Positions 48,106 through 57,716 of a DNA stretch of 64,000 nucleotides are shown piece after piece. The stretch is taken from positions 51,855,437 through 51,919,436 of the forward strand of contig NC_050454.1 of assembly GCF_903995425.1 (NCBI RefSeq), given 5' to 3'. The position numbers and the translations under genes are program-made. Origin of the DNA: Onychomys torridus. Its lineage: Eukaryota; Chordata; Mammalia; Rodentia; Cricetidae. Numbering within the stretch: the stretch's first letter is position 1; every line of letters starts with the position of its first letter. Below the pieces are notes generated by a model. The model saw only the letters and a list, made by a program, of their open reading frames with translations, was not told the DNA's origin and did not search any database.

Positions 48106-48371
48106 TCCTTTCAAAATTCCAACCAAAATTATTTAAATGATAGTTTCTTATTACTAAAGAAAGGAAAAGAAAAGTGACATTAAGGGAATACCCTATTATC
48201 TTTGGAAAATGTAAACCAAAGAGATCTTCAACTCAAAGATGAGAGGCTCCAAGAAAATATGTAGTTATACTGTACTCATCCCTGAAAACAAGGTGATTTT
48301 TAAAATGTGTTTTCTTAATTGTTTTGAGAACTTCGTGAGAACATTTTTCTTTAGATTTTGTTTTTCACTTA

Positions 48372-48591
48372 TCTCTCTCTCTCTGTATGTGTGTGAGGGG
48401 ATGAGCACCCCCCAACACACACAACAAATTTGTACATGTGCCCAATAATGCCACAAGAGGGTGGAGGAGTCCTTGGATACCGAGTTGCTGGAGAAAATTA
48501 GCATTTTAGCGTGGTGCTGGGTACTGAACTTGGGCCATCTGAAAGAGCAGCAAGCACTCTGGACTGCTGAGACATGTCTCCAGAACCTCTT
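48372..48591 (-). mobile_element. B3 SINE, antisense
   Basis: TC/TG tract at the tail side, 'ccacaagagggtggaggag', 'gctgggtactgaacttgggc', 'ctgaaagagcagcaagcact', then the antisense head 'gctgagacatgtctccagaa'. Confidence 0.82.
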
Positions 48592-48625
48592 AAAAGCTGA
48601 TGACATACTATTCTGCTGACGAAAA

Positions 48626-48700
48626 ATGGAGCTTACTGATAGAAAGACTGCCCAGTATGTTTAAGGCCTAAGTTCAATAAACAGCACCACAAGAAATAAC
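48626..48700 (+). mobile_element. ID/B4-like SINE, sense
   Basis: 'actgcccagtatgtttaagg', 'cctaagttcaataaacagca' and 'ccacaagaaataa' match the right half of an ID head (…gcatgcgcgaggccctgggttcaatccccagcaccaca). Confidence 0.55.
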
Positions 48701-49070
48701 CAAGTAATTGTCCATGAATAAAGAAAATACTCTTTAATACTGAATTCTAAGGATTAAAACAAGAAATTGTTGTGTCAAAGACTGTTGCTCAGTTACTCTT
48801 AACTTAGAAAAAGAAGTTTATAGCAAGCACACTCATCATGAAAAACTTCAAAGATACTAGCAGTAATTAATGTGGTAAATAAATAATATATTCAATTTTC
48901 AGCAAGGTATATTAGAAAACCATTAGGTCAAACACTTAAAAGTAATCAACCATAGAGAATGAATTGAGTATTAGGGAAAACTGAAAATCTCCACTAAGTC
49001 AACCCAGAGCAAAGGAAAGGAGGCAACTGTTCCAGTGAACACGAGACTTTGACCCTGAAAAGCAACAGCG
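48701..49070. other. Unique non-coding DNA
   Basis: No feature recognised. Confidence 0.55.
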
Positions 49071-49378
49071 CCTTTGTAGTGGGTAGCTGTTCCAGCTTTG
49101 ACCTGGAAGTACTATCCCCAGTGAGGCTTTCAGTAACTGCTGTGCCTACCTATGATCTGCCCCTGGGGCAGGGCCAAGACAGCAGCCCTTAAGACCCAAG
49201 ATCTGGACATGCTGGGCCTCTTGGTTCCTCTTGATCCTGGATGTTGGATGTCAGATCAAGTAGGAGTCCCCTCTCCCGGATCCTGTAAACAACCCTTTCA
49301 CTGGCTGTAAGTTACCCCAAAATAAACCTCCTTTTTAACTTCGTGGAGTTGCCTTGATAAGTCCCCACATTACACCTT
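49071..49378 (+). mobile_element. Solo LTR, family II, sense copy, with 4 bp target duplication
   Basis: The LTR is 49075-49374 (300 bp): start TGTAGTGGGTAGC, end CCCCACATTACA. It is flanked by exact CCTT repeats (49071-49074 and 49375-49378). AATAAA at 49321-49326 lies 48 bases before the 3' end, as expected for the R region, with 'gatcctgtaaacaaccc' a weak TATA-like site upstream. The 4 bp duplication and TG…CA ends fit an ERV1 (gammaretrovirus-like) family. It pairs with the antisense copy at 14159-14464. Confidence 0.88.
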
Positions 49379-49832
49379 AATCAAAAACAAGTAAGTTGCC
49401 TTGATTGTAATCAACTGCATTTTAAGCACAGTGTCCTTCTTAAGCACAATGTATTTCCTAAGTGGGGGGAGAATCAATTTTTTCTCTTCACTAAAACTGT
49501 TCAGTCCTTCCAACTCCTTAGTTCATCCTTCATTTAAACCCAGATTTCTAGACTTCTGTATTTCTTAAAACCACAAGAAGTAGAAGACATTAAAAATAAA
49601 ATAAAGAGTTCTCCAATTCATCCACACATAACCCCTATCATTCCCAGATTCTTTGGTGTAAGGTGGCTGCAGAATCAGTTCTGGGAAAGGGGATGAAGGA
49701 AGGACAAGGCAGGTACACAAACCTGTCTCCTGTCTTTGGATAAACGTGCACTGTAGAATTTCTCCTTGTAGAGAACACTGCTGTCAGCCACAACTCTCTT
49801 ACCCACAAAATCACAATGTGTGTTTTCTTCCA
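49379..49832. other. Unassigned non-coding DNA
   Basis: No repeat named. The sequence from about 49620 leads into a tandem duplication and may belong to an unidentified older LTR. Confidence 0.4.
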
Positions 49833-49957
49833 TTCCCCTTCACACCAGTAGGCAGCTGCCCCAGAGAGAAGTAACTCACTAAATGTGGTTCTTCAGTTCC
49901 CCTTCACACCAGCAGGAAGTTGCCCCAGAAAGAACGAACTCACCATATGTGGTTCTC
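49833..49957 (+). repeat. Two-copy 64 bp tandem duplication
   Basis: 'ttccccttcacaccag' begins both copies (49833 and 49897), and each ends with 'tgtggttct'. The copies differ at scattered bases and the second is a few bases shorter. Such direct repeats are common in LTR U3 regions, but no LTR ends were found. Confidence 0.85.
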
Positions 49958-50071
49958 ACTGGGATAACAATATGCTGATATTAACACTTATTTTTAAGAA
50001 ATTTAATCACTTTATATGCAAGGAAATACTTCCAATGAAAATATGATATTAATTCTGGGGGTCAGGGAGAA

Positions 50072-50242
50072 CTAAGCCTTTTTCTTTTCTTTTATTTTTT
50101 ATTTATTTATTTATTTATTTATTTTGGTTTTTCAAGACAGGGTTTCTCTGTGTAACTTTGCACCTTTCCTGGAACTCACTTGGTAGCCCAGGCTAGCCTC
50201 GAACTCACAGAGATCTGCCTGGCTCTGCTAAGCCTTTTTCTT
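50072..50242 (-). mobile_element. 5'-truncated B1, antisense, with 15 bp target duplication
   Basis: CTAAGCCTTTTTCTT is repeated exactly at 50072-50086 and 50228-50242. Between them lie a (TTTA)n-expanded tail, 'ggtttttcaagacagggttt', 'ctgtgtaactttgcaccttt' and 'ctcgaactcacagagatctg'. The element stops before the usual 'gctgggattaaaggc' part, so it was inserted already truncated. Confidence 0.95.
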
Positions 50243-50385
50243 ATAAGTAAAATTAAGTCAAATACTAGCTAGGAACTGGGTAGCTAGGTAGAGTTATACA
50301 TACATGTAGTTGCACAGAACTCTTTCTGTTCAATAAAGGCTAAAATTAACTCAGAAGCAGTCTCATTTCTATGTGTTTGCTTCAT

Positions 50386-50389
<4 letters not shown>
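50243..50389. other. Short non-coding spacer
   Basis: No feature recognised. Confidence 0.5.
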
Positions 50390-50442
<53 letters not shown>

Positions 50443-50468
50443 AGAGAGAGAGAGAAAGAGAGAAAGAT
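50390..50468 (+). repeat. Compound (AT)n-(GA)n microsatellite
   Basis: About 51 bp of AT passing directly into interrupted GA. Confidence 0.96.
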
Positions 50469-52260
50469 CTTTAAGATGGGCTAATACACAAGGAAAGATA
50501 CAATTAAAAATGTCTTGATAACATCTACATTTTTCCTATAATCCATATTACCCTATTTTAAGAAAAGAAATCTAAAATTGAAAGGCTTTGCTTCAATTAT
50601 AGGTTTGTTATATTAAACTCATATATAAGCCATGATATTATCATAGTTCTGTAGGTTGATCACATACATGCTTTCTCCACTTCCACTAAACACAGAGTTG
50701 TAATAGTTCCCACTAAAGTACATATACATTTTGAGCTGACACCTGTCAAAAACACCATTAATAAATAAGAGAGCAGGCATTATTCATGAGAAAAAGAAGC
50801 TTAGCTTAAAACGCCTTTAGAAATATGACCTTAATCCCTGCCAATCATAAGACCTTAAGGAGAACGTTCATTTAAACAAATCCAATGATAAGAATTTTTG
50901 CCCAAACTACTAGCACCCAGGAAGAGATTTGCACTATGCATTTCCATTTTATGCAGAAAAAAAATCAAGCTTAAATTATATTTATAAAAGAATGATATAT
51001 TGCTCTTTGTGTGAATAAACAAGTTTTATAAATTCACTAATAATAGTCATAATTTAGGTACAGAGATAAGATCTATCTATTTTCCAAGAGAATACAAATT
51101 GTTCTCTTTAATATGAGACTACAATACTTATTTTCTCCTTTCCAAGGACTTTGATAAAAATGAAAGTATAGTTGAAATTTCATATAGAAAACAACATATA
51201 GAATATTAATATGCTTGAAAATTTTAAGCTAAGCCCCTAAAGACTTGTAAACAGAATACACACAATAGAAAAACACTTGACACATGAACAGTTAACCCTC
51301 TAAGAAATGTTTAAATGAACAGAAATTTGTGACATGACAGAAAATACCAAGCTATTTAAAATGTACAGTTCCTCTATAATCACATTGAGTATTGTTCTTG
51401 GGTATAAGAAAAGCTAACTTTCTGTAAATTAAAATATAAGGTTTAAACTCATTAGTTAACTAACAAATTAAGGCCAAATGGATGCATGAGACACAAGGAA
51501 GGTTTAGTTTTCTAAGACTTCATGAGAATACAATTCCTGGCAGAGGATGAATGGATGAACAGAATAAATGTCTAGAAGCTGGAGGTAATATTTCAACCAC
51601 AAGTTTATTACATGGAGTTTTATTGCTATACACGGTACATCCCGCAGACCCAGAGTAAATTACTACTGTCTATTCCTGAGGATTGAGACACTTCATCTGC
51701 CCTGATAGCTCTATGGTCAAGTGACTATGTCTTAACCATCTCTTGCTGTCTTTATAACACTGTTAAATTTTCATGCCGAGTTCCTTCTTTATTACATTTC
51801 TACAAGGAAAAAAAAAAACCATCAAGGGCTCAACTATCAACCTTACTAAGTCAGAATTATTTCTGAAGTATAAATGTTTCTCAGTAAGATCTAGAAAACA
51901 ACCATTAAATAGGTGAGAGAGAAGGATCAGAAAGGCTACATGCCAAGGATGTTTAAATACAGAATACTGATCCAGTTATCTCCTTCCTACACCTCCATTT
52001 GTACATGAGCAACATTTCACTTTAGTTAATCGCCATTTCAGCAGGATTTAGATTTCTTGCTCTCATTGTTATTCTACAAATTCACAGATGAAGACAATCA
52101 TACTGGCCTTAGTATTCCTTCAGTTCCAAAATGTAATGTGTACAGTAGTGAGTACTAGGCTTGTGTAGGAAGTAAAAGAAGCAGTCCTTCAAGGCGGGGT
52201 TCTGCATCTCTTTAAACTTCCATAACAAAATACTATACACTGGGTGGTTTTAATCAACAG
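50469..52260. other. Unique AT-rich non-coding DNA
   Basis: No gene or repeat recognised. Confidence 0.6.
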
Positions 52261-52410
52261 TTGGAATAGAGAGATGGTCCCCTTGACAAAGTGCTTGCCA
52301 TACAAGCATGAGGTCCTTAGTTTGATCCCCAACACCCATATTAAAAGCTCACATGCTAGTGATTATTTGTAGTCCCAGGGTTGAGAAGGCAGAGACAAGT
52401 GAAGCAGGCT
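52261..52410 (+). mobile_element. B4 (ID-B1 composite) SINE, sense
   Basis: ID-like head 'agagagatggtccccttgac', 'aagtgcttgccatacaagca' and 'tagtttgatccccaacaccc', then a B1-like right part 'tagtcccagggttgagaagg' and 'cagagacaagtgaagcagg'. The two-part structure is what defines B4 elements. Confidence 0.75.
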
Positions 52411-52621
52411 TTTTTTTTGTGAAGTACATTTTACATGCATGCATGCCTCTTCAGCATGTGCAGGCCCAATGACCACAGAAGCCAGAAAAGTAGTACATCC
52501 AATATTCTAAACATAGAGTTGGAGACAGTTTCGAGCCACCAATGTGGGTGGTGGGAATCAAACCTGGGCCCTCTAGGTGAGCAGCCACTGTTCACAATTC
52601 TTGAGCCAACTCTTGAACCCC
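52411..52621 (-). mobile_element. B3 SINE, antisense
   Basis: T-run tail, 'gtgggtggtgggaatcaaac', 'ctgggccctctaggtgagc' and 'cagccactgttcacaattct', then the antisense head 'tgagccaactcttgaacccc'. It abuts the B4 tail to tail. Confidence 0.82.
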
Positions 52622-53030
52622 AGCATTCTGTTTGGTTTATGCTGAAGCATCTGGGCAGTGGCTTGTTACTTGTGACTGACCCTCTTGCTCTCAACACAGT
52701 TCCTATTCGTAGAGCACATTATAATTCTGGCATGGACACCTCTACAGAAGTTGGTGTCAACACGGTTAAAATCCCCAAATACTAAGTGATGCTGACTCCA
52801 AGAAGAAGCAACTGCACAAGCCCAGGTACCAGGAGGGTGGGATCTGATCAGAAGACTGGCCTGGCAGATTTGAACAACAATCAAAGCTGTTCCTTGGCTT
52901 GAGAGCTACCTGTGCTCTAAGTTCTTTCTGATGAATGGGATGTATCCTCATGAATTTGTTTTCTAAATTGCTAACAATCTAATTAAACAGCTTCATACGT
53001 TAAAAAATAAAACAAACAACAAAAAAAAAC
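52622..53030 (+). other. Possible retrocopy 3' end of unknown origin
   Basis: Ends with ATTAAA (near 52982), about 18 bases before an A-rich run at 53000-53030, which is the spacing of a polyadenylation site in a retroposed transcript. No coding similarity recognised in the plus frames and no target duplication found. Confidence 0.25.
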
Positions 53031-54065
53031 ATAGCCTAATATTTAGTGTGCAGTTTCCACCCACACCCCATTCCCTGGAGCACACTATAATAAAAGTATT
53101 TTATTTGATTATGAGCAATAATATGGGGTCATCCACAGATAGCACAGAAACACTAGAATAATTCACTTTGATTTTGGTAACTGTCCTTATAAATAGGTTG
53201 CTCATAGTCAGAAAATCTAAAATGGTCTCATCCAGTACACCTTCACTGATCATACACAGAGGGAGTGTACAAGAACAATGAGTCCTGAGAACAAGAGGTA
53301 GTCTACTCCACCCACGTGGTAGTGATCAGACAGCTACCTAGACAGAGACACATTATAGTCACCAAGAAGATCGACACCCAGTGGATTTGTATAAAGCTCA
53401 ATGTAAACTGAAAGCATTTTAATGAGGTGCATGTGCAGAAAGGAAACATCAGATTAAACATAATACCCTTATCCAAACTTCAGCTGAGCCCTAATCCCAC
53501 TTGAAAACATGAAGGTCCTGTCCCATTCATTTAATCTGTATCTGGTTCATCTACAGTCCCTGACCACCTAGTCTAAATTAGTAGGAAAACTGTCTTTCCA
53601 ATGCCACATTTAAATTACAGTCTCAAAAACACCAAGTCCATATTTTCAATACCCCTGTCTCATGATCACTAAGTTGAAGCTTATTGCCTGACTCTCATGA
53701 GCAGCTCAATGGTAGAACTGCTTTTGTGACCACAAATGACTCCTTTGCCAACATCCTTTCCCATGCCCAGGTCGACTCACTTTATGCTTATGACTCCTGC
53801 TTTCGGTTTTATCAGCCCTGCAAAGGACAATGCAAGAGCCTACCCTAAGAGAGACCAGAGAAGCCCCTGGCAGCTCTAAATGGCAACTGTGGCCAGCTGC
53901 CCAAAGCCCCATCAAACTTCTGCCTGTTGTTTTAAGTCTTACATGTGACCCCTCTGTAAGTTCATGTATCCTGACAAGGACACTCTGCTATACACAAATA
54001 TCAGAATATCACAAAGCTCAGAGTTCACTTGGTGATGGATAACACAATATGGATAATCATCATGT

Positions 54066-54066
<1 letters not shown>
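53031..54066. other. Unique non-coding DNA
   Basis: No feature recognised. The overlapping frames near 53706-54042 on opposite strands resemble nothing known. Confidence 0.55.

Positions 54067-54101
<35 letters not shown>
54067..54101 (+). repeat. (CA)n microsatellite
   Basis: About 34 bp of pure CA. Confidence 0.97.
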
Positions 54102-54102
<1 letters not shown>

Positions 54103-54179
54103 AATGCACATACTATAATATGAATTTGAATATTTAAGATGTGAAGAAATTTATAAAACCTACCCAAACGAAAAGGTTC

Positions 54180-54675
54180 TGTATCTGTAGCACGAATCTT
54201 AAAAGGTCTTATAAATAAAATCAAACCCGGAGCCAGGTATTGGGTTAAAGCTGGAAGATCAGAGAAGCAGAACAAGCCACAGCTTCCTCACCTCGCCAAT
54301 TCTTCAGCTGATCCTGTTTTCTCAAATTGAATGATTCTGAGTCCTCATCCAAAATGGATCTCAGCTGAACTTCTGCTCAAAAGCCTAAAAGCTTAACCAG
54401 GCTCTAGTTCTTATTTTTCATGCCTTATATATCTTTCTGCTTTCTGCCATCACTTCCTGGGATTAAAGACTCTTGTAACCACCCCTAGCTGTTTCAAGTG
54501 TGGCTTTGAACTCACAGAGATCTAGATGGATCTCTGCCTCTGGAATACTAGGGTTAAAGGTGTGTGTACCACCATTTTCTGGCCTCTATGTGTAGGGACT
54601 GTTCTGTTCTCTGTCCCCAGACAAGTTTATTAGTGTGCACAGTGTTTTGGGGAACACAATATCACCACATGTATC
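54180..54675 (-). mobile_element. Solo ERV LTR, family I copy 3, with perfect 6 bp target duplication
   Basis: The LTR is 54186-54669 (484 bp). The plus strand starts TGTAGCACGAATC and ends ATATCACCACA, the exact reverse of the family ends seen at 7952-8308. TGTATC flanks it on both sides (54180-54185 and 54670-54675), with no mismatch. It carries an internal B1-like block (54500-54590: 'tttgaactcacagagatct', 'actagggttaaaggtgtg'). The duplication size fits ERV2/ERVK-type integration. It is about 127 bp longer than copy 1, so the copies differ by internal insertion or loss. Confidence 0.9.
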
Positions 54676-54746
54676 CACTTTGGGAAAAGTTATAGACATT
54701 AGCCATTATATCTTTCAGATACCGAATATAAAGAGATGACTATTAG

Positions 54747-55049
54747 TTTTAAGATTATATTTATTCTTATTTTGTCAGTATGACTGTTTTGTCTGTCTGT
54801 ATGTCTGTCTGTATGTATGTATTTATGTATGTCTGTATGTATGTATTTATGTCTGTCTGTCTGTCTGTATGTATGTATGTATGTATGTATGCCATGTATG
54901 TGCAGCTCCCAAAGAGGCCAGAAGTTTTTTGATTGCCTGGAACTGGAGTTACAGATGGCTGTAGGCTGTCTGAAAGTGCTAAGAACCAAATTTGGATTTT
55001 CTGCAAGAGCACAGAGGCTTTTAACCCCTGTGTTGTCTGTTCAGTCCCA
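54747..55049 (-). mobile_element. B3 SINE, antisense, with tetranucleotide array in its tail
   Basis: Tail 'ttttaagattatatttattc', a CTGT/ATGT array, 'gcctggaactggagttacag', 'agaaccaaatttggatttt', 'gcaagagcacagaggctttt' and the antisense head 'tgttgtctgttcagtccc'. Confidence 0.85.
54789..54900 (+). repeat. (CTGT)n/(ATGT)n tetranucleotide array
   Basis: Alternating blocks of CTGT and ATGT with ATTT interruptions, about 110 bp. It generates the repetitive frames on both strands here. Confidence 0.95.
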
Positions 55050-55284
55050 GACTCTCACTTTGGGTTTGAGCTCAGATATTTCCTAATTGCTATTCAATAT
55101 AACCACACATATGTCTCAGTAATATACTAAAATCCAGTACCTCCTAATTCAGGATTTCTTCTTCAAATTCTGTCTCAGAGACTTTTAAAAGTATCAATCT
55201 GCCCACTTTTCTAATCAGAAACTTATCCCTTCATCCTTTGTGAACACTTCTCTTTCTCTTTAGAATTGCCATAGGAAGTGATCT
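55050..55284. other. Non-coding spacer
   Basis: No feature recognised. Confidence 0.5.
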
Positions 55285-55430
55285 GAGATACCGGGCATGG
55301 CTTCGGCATAGATGAGACTTCAAAGCCTGCCTCCACAGTGACATACTTCCTCCAACAAAGCCCACTGCCTAATAGTGCCACTCCCAATGAGGTTATAGGA
55401 GCCAATTACATTCAAACTACCACAGGTAGC
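55285..55430. repeat. Dispersed rodent repeat, class uncertain
   Basis: 'cttcctccaacaaagcccac', 'cctaatagtgccactcccaa' and 'tacattcaaactaccacag' is a phrase I recognise as dispersed through rodent genomes. I cannot assign it to L1 or LTR with confidence. Confidence 0.5.
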
Positions 55431-55519
55431 TAGCTAGATATTAGCTGGCATAGAGGCCAGTAAGGATAGAACATTCCTTTCTGGTTTTTTGGTAACACTA
55501 GATGGAAGTACCACAATTC

Positions 55520-56240
55520 TCCCCTTTACACTAGCATGCTTGTGGGGGGAGAGTCAGAAAGTTGCTGAGCCCCATTAGCACAAACCTGCTTCTTCCTGGC
55601 TGGAAAATAGAATGTTAGCTCTACCTCTCTGGCCTTGGGTGGAGAGCTGACATTCTACCACACACAAAACACTAGGTATTATATAGTCCCCTCCTTTTTA
55701 ACAGTTAATCCAACTGGGCCTGTCAATCAACACCCCAGGAAATCTGATTCACCTAAAGACATGCTAAGGAGAGGGGTGGACTAATTATCCCCTAATGAAA
55801 TGTGAATTTAGCCTTTCACAGAATCCATGTTCCTGATGCTACTGCTTGCAATCATTTATCCAGTGGCATTGTGAAGTCTGTCTACTTTTCTGACTCCTAG
55901 CTCAAACAAATGCAACTTTTTCTTTTCTTGAATTTCTCCCTTTCTCTTTTTGATACTGGTCAATCCCTGGGTATTAAACTCCTGATATTCTAGACTCTCT
56001 CAAGCTTTCTAAAAGAGAATCCCCATTTTCCTCCCCTTTCACTATGAATCTGCACACTGAGCTCCACTGCAAAAGCAGGAGGTTTTCCTTTATCCTCCTC
56101 TCCACCGCCTCCTGACCACTGCTGAGACTGTAAGTTGCCCGCCCTGTTTCTCTCTAGAACAAATAAAATCATCCTTAAGAATTCAGGGTCTGCTCCTAAG
56201 TTATTTTATTAATTAGGCTAAGAACTCACAAAGGATCCCA
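55520..56240 (+). mobile_element. LTR-like element, family III copy A
   Basis: Colinear with 59400-60070. Shared blocks include 'ctacctct…tggagagctgacattcta', 'agtcccctcc…agttaatc', 'gcctgtcaatca', 'ctgattcacct', 'gactaattatccc', 'ctgagactgtaagttgcc', 'aataaaatcatcc' and 'ttattttattaattaggc'. AATAAA at about 56161 near the 3' side gives the orientation. The two copies are strongly diverged, so they are separate insertions and not the two ends of one provirus. Exact ends not resolved. Confidence 0.6.
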
Positions 56241-57609
56241 GCTTCAACTTCTGTAGCTCTATTAAGATTAAGTGTTCTTCTAGTAAAATAAAGTCTAGGT
56301 TTGATCCCACAACAACCAATATAAAATAACAAAAAATGAAGAAACAAAAGGCCCCACAAATACTCAATACTCCAAACTCATCCAACAATTAAAACATGAG
56401 TTGTCATTATCATAGAAAAAATCCCTACACTAAATAAACTTTTTACATTTTGAATATATTTTAATAAAAATATACCTATATTATGTCATATGACATGATA
56501 ATACATTAAAGGTTTTAGTAGTAATAAAATTGCATTGGATGACAACAATGCTTAGTCATTTATATTCAGCCTACAGGAGGTGCTTTTGTGTTATAGGACT
56601 GAGTTATGCAAGAAATCTATGGCCCCCAAATCCTCAGACCCTGACTATTTAGCCCTGCACACATTTGCCAACTATGGACATATACAGATACACATGATCT
56701 TAAGCTACAGCAATGTACAGACCACCCAGAAAAGGTCCCATAAACCTCTATGGGCATTAATCCATGTTCTTTTAAGTTTCCAGATTCATCTTTTCAAATG
56801 CAAATCTTGTCCCTCTTTGAACTCTTCCTATTATTATTTTTTGTTAATGCACATCACTATGCCCTGTGGGTCCAGCTTTCTGTTGTAAACTTTCTTTAGA
56901 GAGGACTTTTAGCCTTTAGCTGGGTCAATTTTCAGTTCTTTTTGCACCCAATGCTCCATCTTTATGCAAATCCTCTACCAGCTCCTTGTCTAACTTTGTC
57001 AACATTAGGATTTGGGTTCAATCCAAAGAGTCTTTTCGTTACCAAACTTTAGATTCCTTTTCCTGGACTGATGCCTTCACTTTCTTATAAAATTCAGTGT
57101 TAGCTTAAGTCTCTATCCTTGGTGCCTATCCCCCTGAGGATTTTATCAGGGACCCCATTGTCCACCATGCCCCTGGATACTGTCTAATCACTCCAAGCTG
57201 TTTTCAGTAAAAACACTGTTGGGTTGGTTTAACTAGAATCCTCTTTGCACCCTACATTTCCTCTGAGCAATTTGCCATCTACTGATCCTGCTTTGCTCCT
57301 TGGTTGCAAATTCCTACTTGCCCAGACTGTGCTTAGAGTTGATTCCAACATATCCCCACACTGTCATGATCTTTACCTACAGACTGTCCTGTGTAAAGTC
57401 TCCGTCACAAACTTTAAAGTATGCCACTGTGTGTTTTTGTTGTTGGTACTGTTTAATAGTTCAAATCGCAGTCCCTTTAGGCACTTTGAATGGAATCTCC
57501 AGCCTTAACACACTGTTGCCCCACCATTGTGTGTAACCTTATACTTTTCTGGTTTTCTAATTACAGGGCACCACGTATTTGTTGAGATTGCTTGATTAAT
57601 GTTCTTTTT
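56241..57609. other. Non-coding DNA, no feature named
   Basis: T-rich, with several short plus frames (56580-56888, 57245-57508, 57300-57536). None resembles a known protein. The overlapping phases of the last two argue against coding. Confidence 0.5.
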
Positions 57610-57716
57610 TTAAGTTCAAAATTCCATTAAGGCAAGGATTGTGCTCCTTGTGCTCATCCATTAAGGACGAACATTTTAGGCATTCAGCAAATATTTGTGG
57701 AAATAAATGAATGAGT
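57610..57716 (+). mobile_element. L2 3' end fragment
   Basis: 'ttaaggcaaggattgtgctc', 'ttttaggcattcagcaaata' and 'tttgtggaaataaatgaatg' is the L2 3' end (…gagggcagggactgtgtc … ggcactcaataaatatttgttgaatgaatga). Confidence 0.75.

Noticed and set aside
52435..52785. 116-codon plus frame
   Set aside because: Most of it translates an antisense B3 SINE.
54186..54669. Cellular promoter reading of TATA-like and B1-like blocks
   Set aside because: Exact 6 bp target duplication and TG…CA ends show this is an LTR insertion, not a gene promoter.
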